Source: Pedobacter soli (GTDB lineage: Bacteria; Bacteroidota; Bacteroidia; Sphingobacteriales; Sphingobacteriaceae). From it: DNA of 64,000 nt. The DNA lies in the NCBI RefSeq assembly GCF_900101435.1, contig NZ_FMZH01000006.1, forward strand, positions 126,902 through 190,901. The letters are read 5' to 3'. Position 1 is the stretch's first letter. The number at the start of each line of letters is the position of its first letter. The notes under the pieces were generated by a model, which saw only the letters and a list, made by a program, of their open reading frames with translations, was not told the DNA's origin and did not search any database. Positions 25,901 through 34,790 of this stretch are shown here, in pieces. A program made the translations under genes and the position numbers.

Positions 25901-26271
25901 TCAGCTTCGCTCCTTTTTGCTTCCAATCTGTCTTTTTCGGCCTCAATCAATTTATTAATTTCGGCACTTTGCGCTTTTAGGGTTTGAATATCAGCTGGTA
26001 TACTGGCTAATTCAGTTCTGTTTTGTGCTTTTTGCTCTATTTCCTGCACCAAATCCCTGACATCAGGACAACCCACATAAGCAAAAATGGGCTTAATTTT
26101 ATGCGCATAACGAGCCACTTTATCCCAATCCGGTTGGTTTAAGGCATGATCCAATTCTTCGAAATAAACGGGCATTTGCTTTAAAAAAGTTTCAAATACC
26201 TCGATTAATCCTTCAACATCATCGCCTACCATATTAATCACATACGAAAAATCTAAAACACGTTCTTGCAT
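25897..26271 (-). CDS. stand-alone HPt-like protein
   Basis: 124 residues, helical. RYAHKIKPIFAYVGCPDV matches the HPt helix with phosphorylatable His57 (AHKIKP). The C-terminal third is a charged helix (LIEAEKDRLEAKRSEAD). Stand-alone HPt proteins pass phosphate between histidine kinases and response regulators. folK lies 17 bases upstream on the same strand, so the two are probably cotranscribed. No kinase or receiver gene is nearby. Confidence 0.75.
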   Translation of the reverse strand: MQERVLDFSYVINMVGDDVEGLIEVFETFLKQMPVYFEELDHALNQPDWDKVARYAHKIKPIFAYVGCPDVRDLVQEIEQKAQNRTELASIPADIQTLKAQSAEINKLIEAEKDRLEAKRSEAD

Positions 26272-26288
26272 CGGCTTAGCTTTATGGA

Positions 26289-26795
26289 TTATAATCTTTT
26301 AACGGGTAATGGATCGTTAAGGCTTTGGCTAATGCTTAACATGCTTTGCCCCAATACCGGATGAATCACTTCTGGCGCAATTTCTGCCAGCGGCTCCATT
26401 ACAAACCTCCGGTTTTGCATGTGCGGGTGCGGCACCTGCAGTTTATCTGGAATATCGATAATTTCATCGCCAAAAAGAATCAGGTCGATATCAATTAAGC
26501 GCTCACCCCATTTATCTTTTCTTACACGACCCAGCTCTTGCTCAATGGCCAAAGCTTTTGTTAAAACCTCTAAAGCAGTTAAATTGGTTTGGAGCGCTAC
26601 AGCCTGATTTAGGAAAGCAGGCTGATCTGTTTTACCCCAGGCGGCTGTTTCGTACAAGGCCGAAACCGAAATCACCTCACCTACCTGCGCACTTAAAAGC
26701 GTAATGGCTTGTTCCAAATTGGCTTCCCTGTCTCCTAAATTTCCACCCAGTAACAAATAAGCCGTACTGCACTCTAAAGCCTTATTAAGCATCAT
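26289..26795 (-). CDS. folK: 2-amino-4-hydroxy-6-hydroxymethyldihydropteridine diphosphokinase
   Basis: 168 residues, the usual FolK length. LLGGNLGDREANL at the start, KDKWGERLIDIDLILFGD in the middle (the conserved RxxxxxRxIDIDILL region) and the late PHPHMQNRRFVMEPLAEIAP are diagnostic. It transfers pyrophosphate from ATP to the pterin in folate synthesis. It is divergent from sppA, with 40 bases between the starts. Confidence 0.93.
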   Translation of the reverse strand: MMLNKALECSTAYLLLGGNLGDREANLEQAITLLSAQVGEVISVSALYETAAWGKTDQPAFLNQAVALQTNLTALEVLTKALAIEQELGRVRKDKWGERLIDIDLILFGDEIIDIPDKLQVPHPHMQNRRFVMEPLAEIAPEVIHPVLGQSMLSISQSLNDPLPVKRL

Positions 26796-26835
26796 GTATT
26801 TTTATATCTTTACAGCACAAAACTAAAACATTTAA

Positions 26836-28602
26836 ATGAGAGAATTCTTTAAGTATTTATTTGCCTCTATGTTGGGCTTTTTCTTATCGATGGTAATTAT
26901 CTTTATTATCTGCTTCGTAATCGTTGTAGGCGTAATTTCATCAATCGATAATGATAAAACCGTTATTGTATCCAACAACTCGGTACTGTTCTTAAATTTA
27001 GATCAGGCTATTACCGAACGTACCCCTAAAAATCCATTCGGCAATTTGCCTATTGTAGGTGGCGAAGAGAAAGATGGTATTGGTTTAAACGATTTCCTTA
27101 AATCGGTACAAAGAGCCAAAACCGACGATAACATTAAATGTATTTACCTGAATGTAAGCAGTCCGAATGCTGGTTTTGCTACCCTGCGCGAGGTAAGGAA
27201 TGCGTTGATCGATTTTAAAAAATCGCACAAAAAAATTATAGCCTACAGCGAGGTTTATACCCAGGGTGCTTACTATTTGGCATCAGTTGCCGATAAGGTA
27301 TACTTAAATCCCGAAGGTGCTTTAGAATTTAAAGGTTTTAGCTCTGAACTTACCTTTTTTAAGGGAACTTTAGAAAAAGTAGGGGTAGAAATGCAGGTTA
27401 TCCGTGTTGGAAATTACAAAAGCGCTGTAGAACCGTTTATTTTAGATAAAATGAGCGATTATAACCGCAAACAAGTTACTGCTTATGTGGGTGGCTTATA
27501 TAACACTTTCTTAACTGATATTGCCCAAAGCAGAAATATCGTGAAAGATAGCCTGAACAGCATTGCCGATAATTACAGGATACAAAAACCTGAGGATGCG
27601 GTTAACTTTAAAATGGTTGATGCTTTAAAATACAAAGACCAGATTTTAGAAGAATTAAAAGGCCTTTCGGGACGTACACGTGGCGAAAATATCCGTACGG
27701 TTACCATTAACGATTACGCCAAAAACAATACGAATACAGGCACCGGAAAAGATAAAGTAGCTGTAATTTATGCCAATGGCGAAATTAGCGGTGGCGAGGG
27801 TAACGATAATCAGATTGGCTCAGAGCGTATTTCGAGAGCAATCAGAAAGGCGCGTTTAGACGACGACATTAAAGCTGTTGTAATCCGCGTAAACTCTCCA
27901 GGCGGTAGTGCATTGGCTTCTGATGTGATTTGGAGAGAGATTGTACTGACCAAAAAAGAAAAACCGGTTATTGCATCCTTCGGCGATGTGGCCGCATCAG
28001 GTGGTTACTATATCGGCTGTGCTGCCGATAGCATTTTTGTGCAACCCAATACCATTACCGGTTCTATTGGTGTGTTTGGCATTATCCCGAACTTTCAAAA
28101 CCTGATGACCAACAAACTGGGAATTACTTTCGACGGCGTTAAAACCGGTAAATACGCCGATATTATGGCTACTAACCGCCCCATGACGGCCGGAGAACGT
28201 TTTATTATCCAAAATGAACTGAACCGGATTTACAGTGGTTTTGTGAGCCGTGTGGCCGATGGCCGTAAGAAAAGTAAAGCTTATATCGATAGCATTGGTG
28301 GTGGCCACGTTTGGATCGGAACCGATGCCGTTCAAATTGGCCTCGCCGATAGAATTGGCAGTTTTAACGACGCCATAAAAGCTGCAGCAAAAAAAGCGAA
28401 ACTTAAAGATTATAGAGTAGTAGAATACCCTGAGGTGATTGATCCATGGAAATCGTTAATGGACGAAAGTACCGATAAGGTTAAAACCTATTACACCAAA
28501 CAGGAACTTGGCGAAAATTATTTCCTTTACCAGCAAATGAAAAAGGTATTGGCCAGCTCGGGTATCCAGGCCAGGATGCCGTTTGAAGCTGTTATTAAGT
28601 AA
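26836..28602 (+). CDS. sppA: signal peptide peptidase SppA (long form)
   Basis: 588 residues with one N-terminal membrane segment (about 10-36) and two SppA-type serine protease domains, as in the 67 kDa E. coli form. The general base Lys195 (VGNYKSAVEPF) lies in the first domain and the nucleophile Ser388 (GDVAASGGYYIG) in the second; VNSPGGSALASD precedes it. It degrades signal peptides in the inner membrane. A palindrome follows the stop. Confidence 0.93.
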   Translation: MREFFKYLFASMLGFFLSMVIIFIICFVIVVGVISSIDNDKTVIVSNNSVLFLNLDQAITERTPKNPFGNLPIVGGEEKDGIGLNDFLKSVQRAKTDDNIKCIYLNVSSPNAGFATLREVRNALIDFKKSHKKIIAYSEVYTQGAYYLASVADKVYLNPEGALEFKGFSSELTFFKGTLEKVGVEMQVIRVGNYKSAVEPFILDKMSDYNRKQVTAYVGGLYNTFLTDIAQSRNIVKDSLNSIADNYRIQKPEDAVNFKMVDALKYKDQILEELKGLSGRTRGENIRTVTINDYAKNNTNTGTGKDKVAVIYANGEISGGEGNDNQIGSERISRAIRKARLDDDIKAVVIRVNSPGGSALASDVIWREIVLTKKEKPVIASFGDVAASGGYYIGCAADSIFVQPNTITGSIGVFGIIPNFQNLMTNKLGITFDGVKTGKYADIMATNRPMTAGERFIIQNELNRIYSGFVSRVADGRKKSKAYIDSIGGGHVWIGTDAVQIGLADRIGSFNDAIKAAAKKAKLKDYRVVEYPEVIDPWKSLMDESTDKVKTYYTKQELGENYFLYQQMKKVLASSGIQARMPFEAVIK

Positions 28603-28607
28603 AACCC

Positions 28608-28640
28608 AGACCTCGCAGGTTTTTAAAACCTGCGAGGTCT
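28608..28640. terminator. perfect palindrome between convergent genes
   Basis: AGACCTCGCAGGTTTT and its complement give a 15- to 16-base stem with almost no loop. It lies between the convergent sppA and lipoprotein genes. There is no T tract outside the stem; this may act as a bidirectional terminator or be one of the dispersed palindromes. Confidence 0.5.
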
Positions 28641-28660
28641 CACTTAAAAAGCAGCGCTAA

Positions 28661-29290
28661 CTACTCAATCATCTTCCACTCCGGATGCAATGTAACATAA
28701 GTGGAATTAACAGGAGTGTTCTCTGCATGAACTGTTAAGGCTACACTTTTCCCCTTTAAAAATTCGAAACTGATTCCGCTTTTTTTCGAATCGTAAACCA
28801 TCACCGTATCTTTTTGTGCATTCAAATAACCTGTAACCTGCTTCAGATCCGGAAATTTCGATTGTAAGGCACTTAACGTATTGCCAAGCGCAAAACCATC
28901 GGCGGTTTTAAATTTATCGGAAGTAACTCTGATTTGTTTAACCTCCTTTACACGCATACTGGTATCGCGGTACGCTGAATAAACCGCGATTTCATTTTTT
29001 TGTCCTCCGGTCGAATCATTCCCATACCAAATTCCCCAGGCTTTACCCATGGCTGCATCGCCGGCATCGGCCTTGCCTAGTTTTTGCCCCACCAGCTCCA
29101 TATCGGCTCCGATAGCAATTTCGCCAACCGAACGCCCGGCTACAACTAAAAAACGCTGATCTGTAGTTTGCCCGGCAACAGTAGAAACCTGGGTTAACGA
29201 GTCGTTTTGTTCGGCCTGCCTGCGATTAGCAGACCGACAGGCTACAACACTTATACTTAGGCCTAAAAGGATAAATTTTATCGATTTCAT
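28661..29290 (-). CDS. hypothetical lipoprotein
   Basis: 209 residues, beginning with a lipoprotein signal (VVACRS, Cys at about 18). Not recognised. The mature part contains RSVGEIAIGADMELVGQKLG and later FKTADGFALGNTLSALQSKF, two similar segments (a Gly-x-Leu-x-x-hydrophobic-x-x-x-Phe/Leu pattern often seen in proteins that compare a slope or threshold), but no function can be assigned. Confidence 0.65.
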   Translation of the reverse strand: MKSIKFILLGLSISVVACRSANRRQAEQNDSLTQVSTVAGQTTDQRFLVVAGRSVGEIAIGADMELVGQKLGKADAGDAAMGKAWGIWYGNDSTGGQKNEIAVYSAYRDTSMRVKEVKQIRVTSDKFKTADGFALGNTLSALQSKFPDLKQVTGYLNAQKDTVMVYDSKKSGISFEFLKGKSVALTVHAENTPVNSTYVTLHPEWKMIE

Positions 29291-29381
29291 TTCTATTAAA
29301 CAATGCCCGGGCTAAATTGTGTTTATAAAATTAGCAGCGCTTGATCGTAATTTGAGGCTTTATTTTCTAATTTTACAGCTT

Positions 29382-31058
29382 ATGGAAAATAAAACCATCG
29401 CCCGTACTTTACGCCTCTTATCGCAGTTAATGGAATTGCATGAAGAGAATCCTTTTAAAATAAAATCGATTGCCAATGCTTATTTTAAGGTAGATAAACT
29501 GCCTTTTGCATTAAAAGATAAGCCTATAGCAGAAATTGATAAAATTGATGGGATAGGAAAAGGACTGGCTTCAAAAATTATCGAGCTACTCGAAACCGGC
29601 CAGCTGAAGGAGTTAAACGAAATTGTACAGCAAACGCCAGAGGGCGTAGTAGAAATGCTGGGGATTAAAGGCATTGGCCCGAAAAAAATCCTCATCATTT
29701 GGCGCGACCTTGGTATCGAAACCATCGGCGAATTATATTACGCCTGTAACGAGAACCGCCTCATCGAAGCCAAAGGTTTCGGTTTAAAAACCCAGGAAGA
29801 AATTAAAAATGCCATTGAGTTTAAACTGGCTGCCAACGGGCGCTTTTTATATGCCCAGGTTGAAGGTTTTGCGCAAACCTTATTTACCCAGCTATCCGAG
29901 TGGTTGGGAAAAACCGATAAAGACTCGCTTTTAGGCTTTGCAGGCCAGTATCGCCGTGCCTGCGAAATTATTGATGAACTCGAAATTGTAATAGGTGCAG
30001 ATCACATTGAGGCTGTTAAACTTAACCTACCCGCTTTTGAACCACTTACACTTATAGAAACCGAAAATGCTTTTATCTGCACTACCGAAGCTGGTTTCAG
30101 GATAAAAATACATGTTGTTGAAAAAGCCGTTTTCTATTTACAATGGTTTAAATTAACCGGCAATGCAGAACATGTGGCAAAGGTTTTAGCCTTAGCAGGC
30201 GAAGGACCATTCGCCAACGAGGAAGAAATTTACAGCAAGGCGGGTTTATCCTTTATTTTACCAGAGCTTCGCGAAGATTTCGACGAAATTGAGCTGGCCA
30301 AAACCAATCGGCTTCCAACCTTAATCCGCTACGAAGATTTGAAAGGCAGTTTGCACAACCACTCTACCTGGAGTGATGGGGTGCATACACTGGAGCAAAT
30401 GGCTCTTTATTGTAAAGACAACCTGAACCTGCAATACCTGGGGATTTGCGATCACTCTAAAACTGCAGTTTACGCCAAAGGTTTAAATGAGCAGCGTGTT
30501 TTTGCACAGCACCAGGAAATTGACGAACTGAATAAAAAGCTGGCACCATTTAAAATTTTTAAAGGTATTGAGAGCGATATCCTGAGCGATGGTTCTTTAG
30601 ATTATTCGGATGATATCCTTAAAACTTTCGATTTTGTTGTGGCCTCTGTACACAGCAATTTACGCATGGATGAAGCCAAGGCAACTGCGCGTTTGTTAAA
30701 AGCTATTGAAAACCCTTACACGACCATTTTAGGTCACCCTACCGGCCGTTTGTTACTGAGCAGGGCCGGCTACCCCATTGATTACAAAAAAATTATCGAT
30801 GCCTGTGCAGCCAACAAAGTAGTAATCGAAATCAACGCCAACCCGCTACGTTTAGATTTAGACTGGCGCTGGCACCGTTATGCACTCGAAAAAGGCGTTT
30901 TATTATCGGTAAACCCCGATGCACACCGTACCGAAGGTTTCCATGATATGCATTATGGTATGCTGGTAGCCCGTAAAGGTGGTTTAAGCGCCGATAAATG
31001 TTTAAATGCTTTTACTCTGGAGGAGATTACTGCGTATTTTGATAGTAAGAAGGGTTAG
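29382..31058 (+). CDS. polX: PolX-family protein with intact PHP domain and degenerate polymerase site
   Basis: 558 residues from the ATG at 29382 (MENKTIARTLR). Layout as in bacterial family X polymerases: helix-hairpin-helix DNA-binding part (about 30-150, IDGIGKGLASK and LGIKGIGPKK), a nucleotidyltransferase-like part (about 170-310), then a PHP phosphoesterase domain (LHNHSTWSDG at about 324-333, GICDHSK, VASVHS, LGHPTGR, NPDAHRTEG). The polymerase motif, normally GSxRRG followed by DxD, reads GQYRRACEII with Glu-Leu-Glu (199, 201), and the third Asp (VDLRVV) is replaced: IKIHVV, Lys242. It is thus probably a PHP 3'-5' exonuclease/phosphatase without polymerase activity. Confidence 0.85.
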   Translation: MENKTIARTLRLLSQLMELHEENPFKIKSIANAYFKVDKLPFALKDKPIAEIDKIDGIGKGLASKIIELLETGQLKELNEIVQQTPEGVVEMLGIKGIGPKKILIIWRDLGIETIGELYYACNENRLIEAKGFGLKTQEEIKNAIEFKLAANGRFLYAQVEGFAQTLFTQLSEWLGKTDKDSLLGFAGQYRRACEIIDELEIVIGADHIEAVKLNLPAFEPLTLIETENAFICTTEAGFRIKIHVVEKAVFYLQWFKLTGNAEHVAKVLALAGEGPFANEEEIYSKAGLSFILPELREDFDEIELAKTNRLPTLIRYEDLKGSLHNHSTWSDGVHTLEQMALYCKDNLNLQYLGICDHSKTAVYAKGLNEQRVFAQHQEIDELNKKLAPFKIFKGIESDILSDGSLDYSDDILKTFDFVVASVHSNLRMDEAKATARLLKAIENPYTTILGHPTGRLLLSRAGYPIDYKKIIDACAANKVVIEINANPLRLDLDWRWHRYALEKGVLLSVNPDAHRTEGFHDMHYGMLVARKGGLSADKCLNAFTLEEITAYFDSKKG

Positions 31059-31229
31059 GGGTTAGCGGTTAGTGGTTAGTGGTTAGCGAAAAAACAGCGC
31101 CTAAATGATGTTATTTTAAATTTTAAGAAATAAACCTGTTCAATCGACCCTTAAGAAAAAAATCTGTACAACCGAATAATCTGTGCCATCGTTTTAATCG
31201 GTGTAATCAAACCCTAAGAAATCTTTTAA

Positions 31230-31241
31230 TATCTTTGCCCC
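31230..31241 (+). promoter_or_regulatory. -7 box immediately before the DUF4254 start
   Basis: TATCTTTG (31230-31237) followed by four bases and the ATG at 31242. No good -33 box is seen at 18-19 bases. The mRNA is predicted to be leaderless. Confidence 0.5.
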
Positions 31242-31844
31242 ATGATAAGTGAAATTGCCAACCGCATATTTAATGAAGTAATTACAGACTACCACAAGTT
31301 TGATGACATTGACCATCCGGTTGAAAACCCATACGATGCTGAAAGTTTAGAGCATCTTTTTTACGTTAAAAACTGGATCGATACTGCACAATGGCACATG
31401 GAAGATGTGGTGCGCAATCCACAAATTGATCCGGTTGAAGGTTTAAGCTGGAAAAGGCGTATTGATGCGCAAAACCAGGTCCGTACCGATATGGTAGAGT
31501 TTATAGATGGTTATTTCCTGAATCTTTATCAAGGTGTTTCGGCTTTGCCTGATGCAAAAATCAATACCGAAAGTCCGGCCTGGGCTATCGACAGGCTTTC
31601 TATCCTGGCATTAAAAATTTACCACATGCAGGAAGAAGCAGAACGCGAAAGTGCATCTGCCGAGCACCGTGCCCAATGCCAGACCAAACTCAATGTATTG
31701 TTATCGCAGCGTGAAGATTTATCGACCAGCATAGATGAATTACTGGCTGATATTGAAGCGGGTAAAAAATACATGAAAGTGTATAAACAAATGAAAATGT
31801 ACAACGATCCGAGCTTAAATCCGGTGTTGTATAATAAAGCATAA
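31242..31844 (+). CDS. DUF4254 family protein
   Basis: 200 residues. ANRIFNEVITDYHKFDDI and VKNWIDTAQWHMEDVVRNP (core NWIDTAQWHMED) are characteristic of DUF4254, found mostly in Bacteroidota. All helical, with no signal or membrane segment. Such genes often lie beside glycosyltransferase 9 genes, as here (109 bases downstream), so a link to glycan or LPS assembly is possible but unproven. Confidence 0.85.
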   Translation: MISEIANRIFNEVITDYHKFDDIDHPVENPYDAESLEHLFYVKNWIDTAQWHMEDVVRNPQIDPVEGLSWKRRIDAQNQVRTDMVEFIDGYFLNLYQGVSALPDAKINTESPAWAIDRLSILALKIYHMQEEAERESASAEHRAQCQTKLNVLLSQREDLSTSIDELLADIEAGKKYMKVYKQMKMYNDPSLNPVLYNKA

Positions 31845-31890
31845 AGACTAAAGCTGAAAGGCGAAAGCGAAATAAAAAATTAATCAATCT

Positions 31891-31938
31891 CAAAGACACA
31901 AAGAACACGAAGAAAACCTGGTGCTTTTTGTGTCTTTG
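31891..31938. repeat. inverted repeat before the glycosyltransferase gene
   Basis: CAAAGACACAAA (31891-31902) and TTTGTGTCTTTG (31927-31938) are perfect 12-base arms with a 24-base loop, ending 15 bases before the ATG. It could form a hairpin in the leader of the glycosyltransferase mRNA or be a dispersed repeat. Confidence 0.55.
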
Positions 31939-31953
31939 TGATAAAATAACACT

Positions 31954-32985
31954 ATGGCCGCAACCCAAAAAATTATCGTTTTACGTTTTTCGGCTATGGG
32001 CGATGTAGCCATGGTGGCTTCTGTTTTAAAGGAATTTACAGCAGCGCACCCAGGTGTTGAACTGGTTATGGTAAGCAGAGCTGCCTTCAAACCTTTTTTT
32101 GATCGCATACCCAACCTCATCTTTCATGCGATTGAACCCAAAACCATTCACAAAGGAATTAATGGTCTCTATAAACTTTTTCAGGAACTTCGCGGCTACA
32201 AACCTGTAGCAATAGCCGATTTACACGATAATTTAAGGAGCAGAACCATTTCTACCTTTTTCCGTCTGGCTGGCACTACGATTAAACGCATAGATAAAGG
32301 CAGGGCTGAGAAAAAGGCTTTAACACGTGCTACAAATAAGGTTTTTAAGCCTTTAAAACAAACAGTAGAGCGTTATGCCGATGTTTTCAGGGAGTTGGGT
32401 TTTACGCTGAAACTCAGTCAGCAAATCAATAAATCTGCACAGCTTATACCAACTAAGGCCCAAATACTGTTTACCAATAATGCCACAAAAAAAATTGGCA
32501 TCTCCCCTTTTGCACAACACATGTATAAAGTTTACGATCTGGCCAAAATGGAAAAGGTAGTCGCCTCATTGAGCAATCAGGGTTACCAGCTTTTTATTTT
32601 TGGCGGCGGTAAAACTGAACAGGCAATTGCCGAAGAATGGGCAAAAAAGCATATCAATACCCATAATTTAATCGGCAATTACAGCCTTACCGAAGAATTA
32701 GCCATTATTTCCAACCTCGATTTGATGCTAAGCATGGATTCGTCTGGTATGCACATGGCCTCATTGGTTGGTGTACCTGTAGTTTCCATTTGGGGTCCTA
32801 CCCATCCTTATGCAGGTTTTCTGGGTTACGGGCAATTGGAACGCGATTGTATTCAAATTGATCATCCGGCACGGCCAAATTCTATTTATGGAAACAAACC
32901 CTGCCTTTGTGGTGTTGAAAACTGTATAGATTTAATCGAACCTGAAACTATTGTCAATAAAATTAAGGAGAAACTAAATGGCTAA
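31954..32985 (+). CDS. glycosyltransferase family 9 protein (heptosyltransferase-like)
   Basis: 343 residues. The N-terminal VLRFSAMGDVAMVASVL and the C-terminal SMDSSGMHMASLVGVPVVSIWGPT (core SSGMHMASLVGVPVVSIWG) are the acceptor and ADP-sugar binding hallmarks of GT9 enzymes such as WaaC/WaaF. Likely substrate is a nucleotide-activated sugar added to LPS core. It overlaps the following sixA-like gene by eight bases, so the two are translationally coupled. Confidence 0.88.
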   Translation: MAATQKIIVLRFSAMGDVAMVASVLKEFTAAHPGVELVMVSRAAFKPFFDRIPNLIFHAIEPKTIHKGINGLYKLFQELRGYKPVAIADLHDNLRSRTISTFFRLAGTTIKRIDKGRAEKKALTRATNKVFKPLKQTVERYADVFRELGFTLKLSQQINKSAQLIPTKAQILFTNNATKKIGISPFAQHMYKVYDLAKMEKVVASLSNQGYQLFIFGGGKTEQAIAEEWAKKHINTHNLIGNYSLTEELAIISNLDLMLSMDSSGMHMASLVGVPVVSIWGPTHPYAGFLGYGQLERDCIQIDHPARPNSIYGNKPCLCGVENCIDLIEPETIVNKIKEKLNG

Positions 32986-33475
32986 GCAATTACTATTGGT
33001 CCGTCACGGAAAATCGGATTGGGGAAATTTAGACTTAAAAGATTTCGACCGGCCTTTAAATAAACGCGGTAAAGAAAATGCACCGGAAATGGCAGAACGC
33101 CTGGTGAATAAAGGTTTTAAACCCGATTTATTGGTGAGCAGCCCTGCAAAAAGGGCAAAATCTACCGCTAAATACTTTGCCGAAGCCTATGGTTTTGAGC
33201 AAATACAATACGAAACCTCTATTTACGAGGCCAATACAACCGCTTTACTTAAAGTAGTTAATGATTTGGACGATAGTGCCGATAAAGTACTGATGTTTGG
33301 ACACAACCCCGGATTTACCGATTTTGCCAACGAACTTAGCAATGCCGACATTTACAATATCCCTACTGCCGGGATGGTATTAATTTCTTTCCCATTCGAC
33401 TCGTGGCAGCTGGTAAGCAGAGGTACCGGCGATTTGGTGTTTTTTGATTACCCGAAGAATAGCGATGAAGTTTAG
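32978..33475 (+). CDS. SixA-like histidine phosphatase
   Basis: 165 residues. The branch-1 histidine phosphatase motif LLVRHGKSDWGN lies at about 5-16, with VSSPAKRAKSTA and a late FGHNPGFTDF holding the second catalytic His. SixA removes phosphate from HPt domains; close relatives act on other phosphoproteins or small metabolites. A stand-alone HPt protein is encoded at 25897-26271, which is a possible but unproven partner. Confidence 0.88.
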   Translation: MAKQLLLVRHGKSDWGNLDLKDFDRPLNKRGKENAPEMAERLVNKGFKPDLLVSSPAKRAKSTAKYFAEAYGFEQIQYETSIYEANTTALLKVVNDLDDSADKVLMFGHNPGFTDFANELSNADIYNIPTAGMVLISFPFDSWQLVSRGTGDLVFFDYPKNSDEV

Positions 33476-34016
33476 ATTGTTTCAATCATCAATTTCCAAT
33501 TAATCAATTTATGCATTTTAGCCACGGATGCACAGATTAACACAGAAAGAATAGTCCTCGTTAGCAACGAGGATTAGTGAGGTCCGCATTTTTAATGCGA
33601 ATAAAGGTCCCTAATGGCTATAAAATCATCATGATCTTGCATCCCGATTGCCAATCGGGACGATAGTGGAATAACCGGATTTAGCCTAAATAAGCCGTTT
33701 GCAGGCCGAAGAACTACCATCCATTTTTAAATAAACCCGGTAGTAGCGGCAGCTCCCGATCCTTCATCGGGACTATAGCGAATAACGGGGCTAAAGAGGC
33801 TAAGAATTACTGACAATCATTTCCAAAAAATATTGCATCAATTTAAAATATCTCAAATCAGATACGGATATCACAAATCAAATAATTTTATTACCTTTGA
33901 ATACATAATAACGAAAAGTCCGGCAATTAGACATTTCGGTGAATTCATAACCTAAACTCTTCTGGTTGTTTCATAATTCGTATCGCCGGAATATTTATCC
34001 ATTAATTTATCTATAC
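33476..34016. repeat. 540-base intergenic region with several palindromic repeats
   Basis: No gene is supported. Palindromes include TCCTCGTTAGCAACGAGGA (about 33556-33574), a GCATTTTTAATGC stem, TCCCGATTGCCAATCGGGA (about 33643-33661) and CCCGATCCTTCATCGGG (about 33756-33772). This looks like a cluster of REP-type elements. A TACCTTTG -7 box at 33892-33899 lies about 118 bases before the DUF4290 start and could drive it. Confidence 0.55.
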
Positions 34017-34700
34017 ATGAGTTTTGATTATAATACTACGCGTAGCCATTTAATTTTATCGGAATATGGCCGCAACGTACAAAATATGGTGAAGTATATC
34101 TGCGAATTGCCAACCATAGAAGAACGTAATAAATATGCCCAGGCGGTTATTGACCTGATGGGCTTTTTACAACCGCATTTACGCGATGTTGCCGATTTTA
34201 AGCATAAACTTTGGGACCACCTGCACATTATTTCTGGCTATCAGATTGATGTAGACAGCCCTTATCCGAAGCCTTTAATCGAAAATGCTTACATTAAACC
34301 AGAGCCGCTTGCCTACCCGCAGCAACGTATTACCTACAAACACTATGGTAAAACCGTTGAAAACTTAATTGAAAAAGCCATGCGCGAGGAGAATCCTGAA
34401 ATTAAGAAAGCCATGGTACAGAGCATTGCCAACTTTATGAAAATGGCTTACGTTACCTGGAATAAAGATAATGTAAGTGATGATACAATTATTAAAGACC
34501 TGCGTTACCTTTCTGGCGGTTTATTGGAACTTGAAGAAGGCGTTAACCTGGCCAAAGTAGAATTCAGGGCGCAAAATCCTCGTCAAAACAATAACAACAA
34601 CAATAACCGCGGCAGAAGCAACAACAATAACAACAACGGCAAAAACCGCCAAAACAATAATAACAACAATAATCGTCAACGCAACAAACCCAAATATTAA
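34017..34700 (+). CDS. DUF4290 family protein with Asn/Arg-rich tail
   Basis: 227 residues from the ATG at 34017 (MSFDYNTTRSHLILSEYG). SEYGRNVQNMVKYICELP and FLQPHLRDVADFKHKLWDHL (core RDVADFKHKLWDHL) are typical of DUF4290, a Bacteroidota family of unknown function. The last 40 residues are almost only Asn, Arg, Gln, Lys and Gly, coded by AAC/AAT runs, and must be disordered; such tails can bind RNA or form condensates. murA follows 90 bases downstream, and DUF4290-murA linkage is common in the group. Confidence 0.85.
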   Translation: MSFDYNTTRSHLILSEYGRNVQNMVKYICELPTIEERNKYAQAVIDLMGFLQPHLRDVADFKHKLWDHLHIISGYQIDVDSPYPKPLIENAYIKPEPLAYPQQRITYKHYGKTVENLIEKAMREENPEIKKAMVQSIANFMKMAYVTWNKDNVSDDTIIKDLRYLSGGLLELEEGVNLAKVEFRAQNPRQNNNNNNNRGRSNNNNNNGKNRQNNNNNNNRQRNKPKY

Positions 34701-34790
34701 GGTATAGGGTAAAAGGCAGAAGGCGAAAGGTTAAAATATCGATGCCCAATATAATTACTTGATACTCGATTCTAAATTTTTAAAAAATAT

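Noticed and set aside
33476..34016. CRISPR array
   Set aside because: The palindromes differ in sequence and spacing; there is no regular repeat-spacer pattern and no cas gene.
34564..34749. Cys/Tyr-rich frame opposite the DUF4290 tail
   Set aside because: It is the antisense of the Asn codon repeat.
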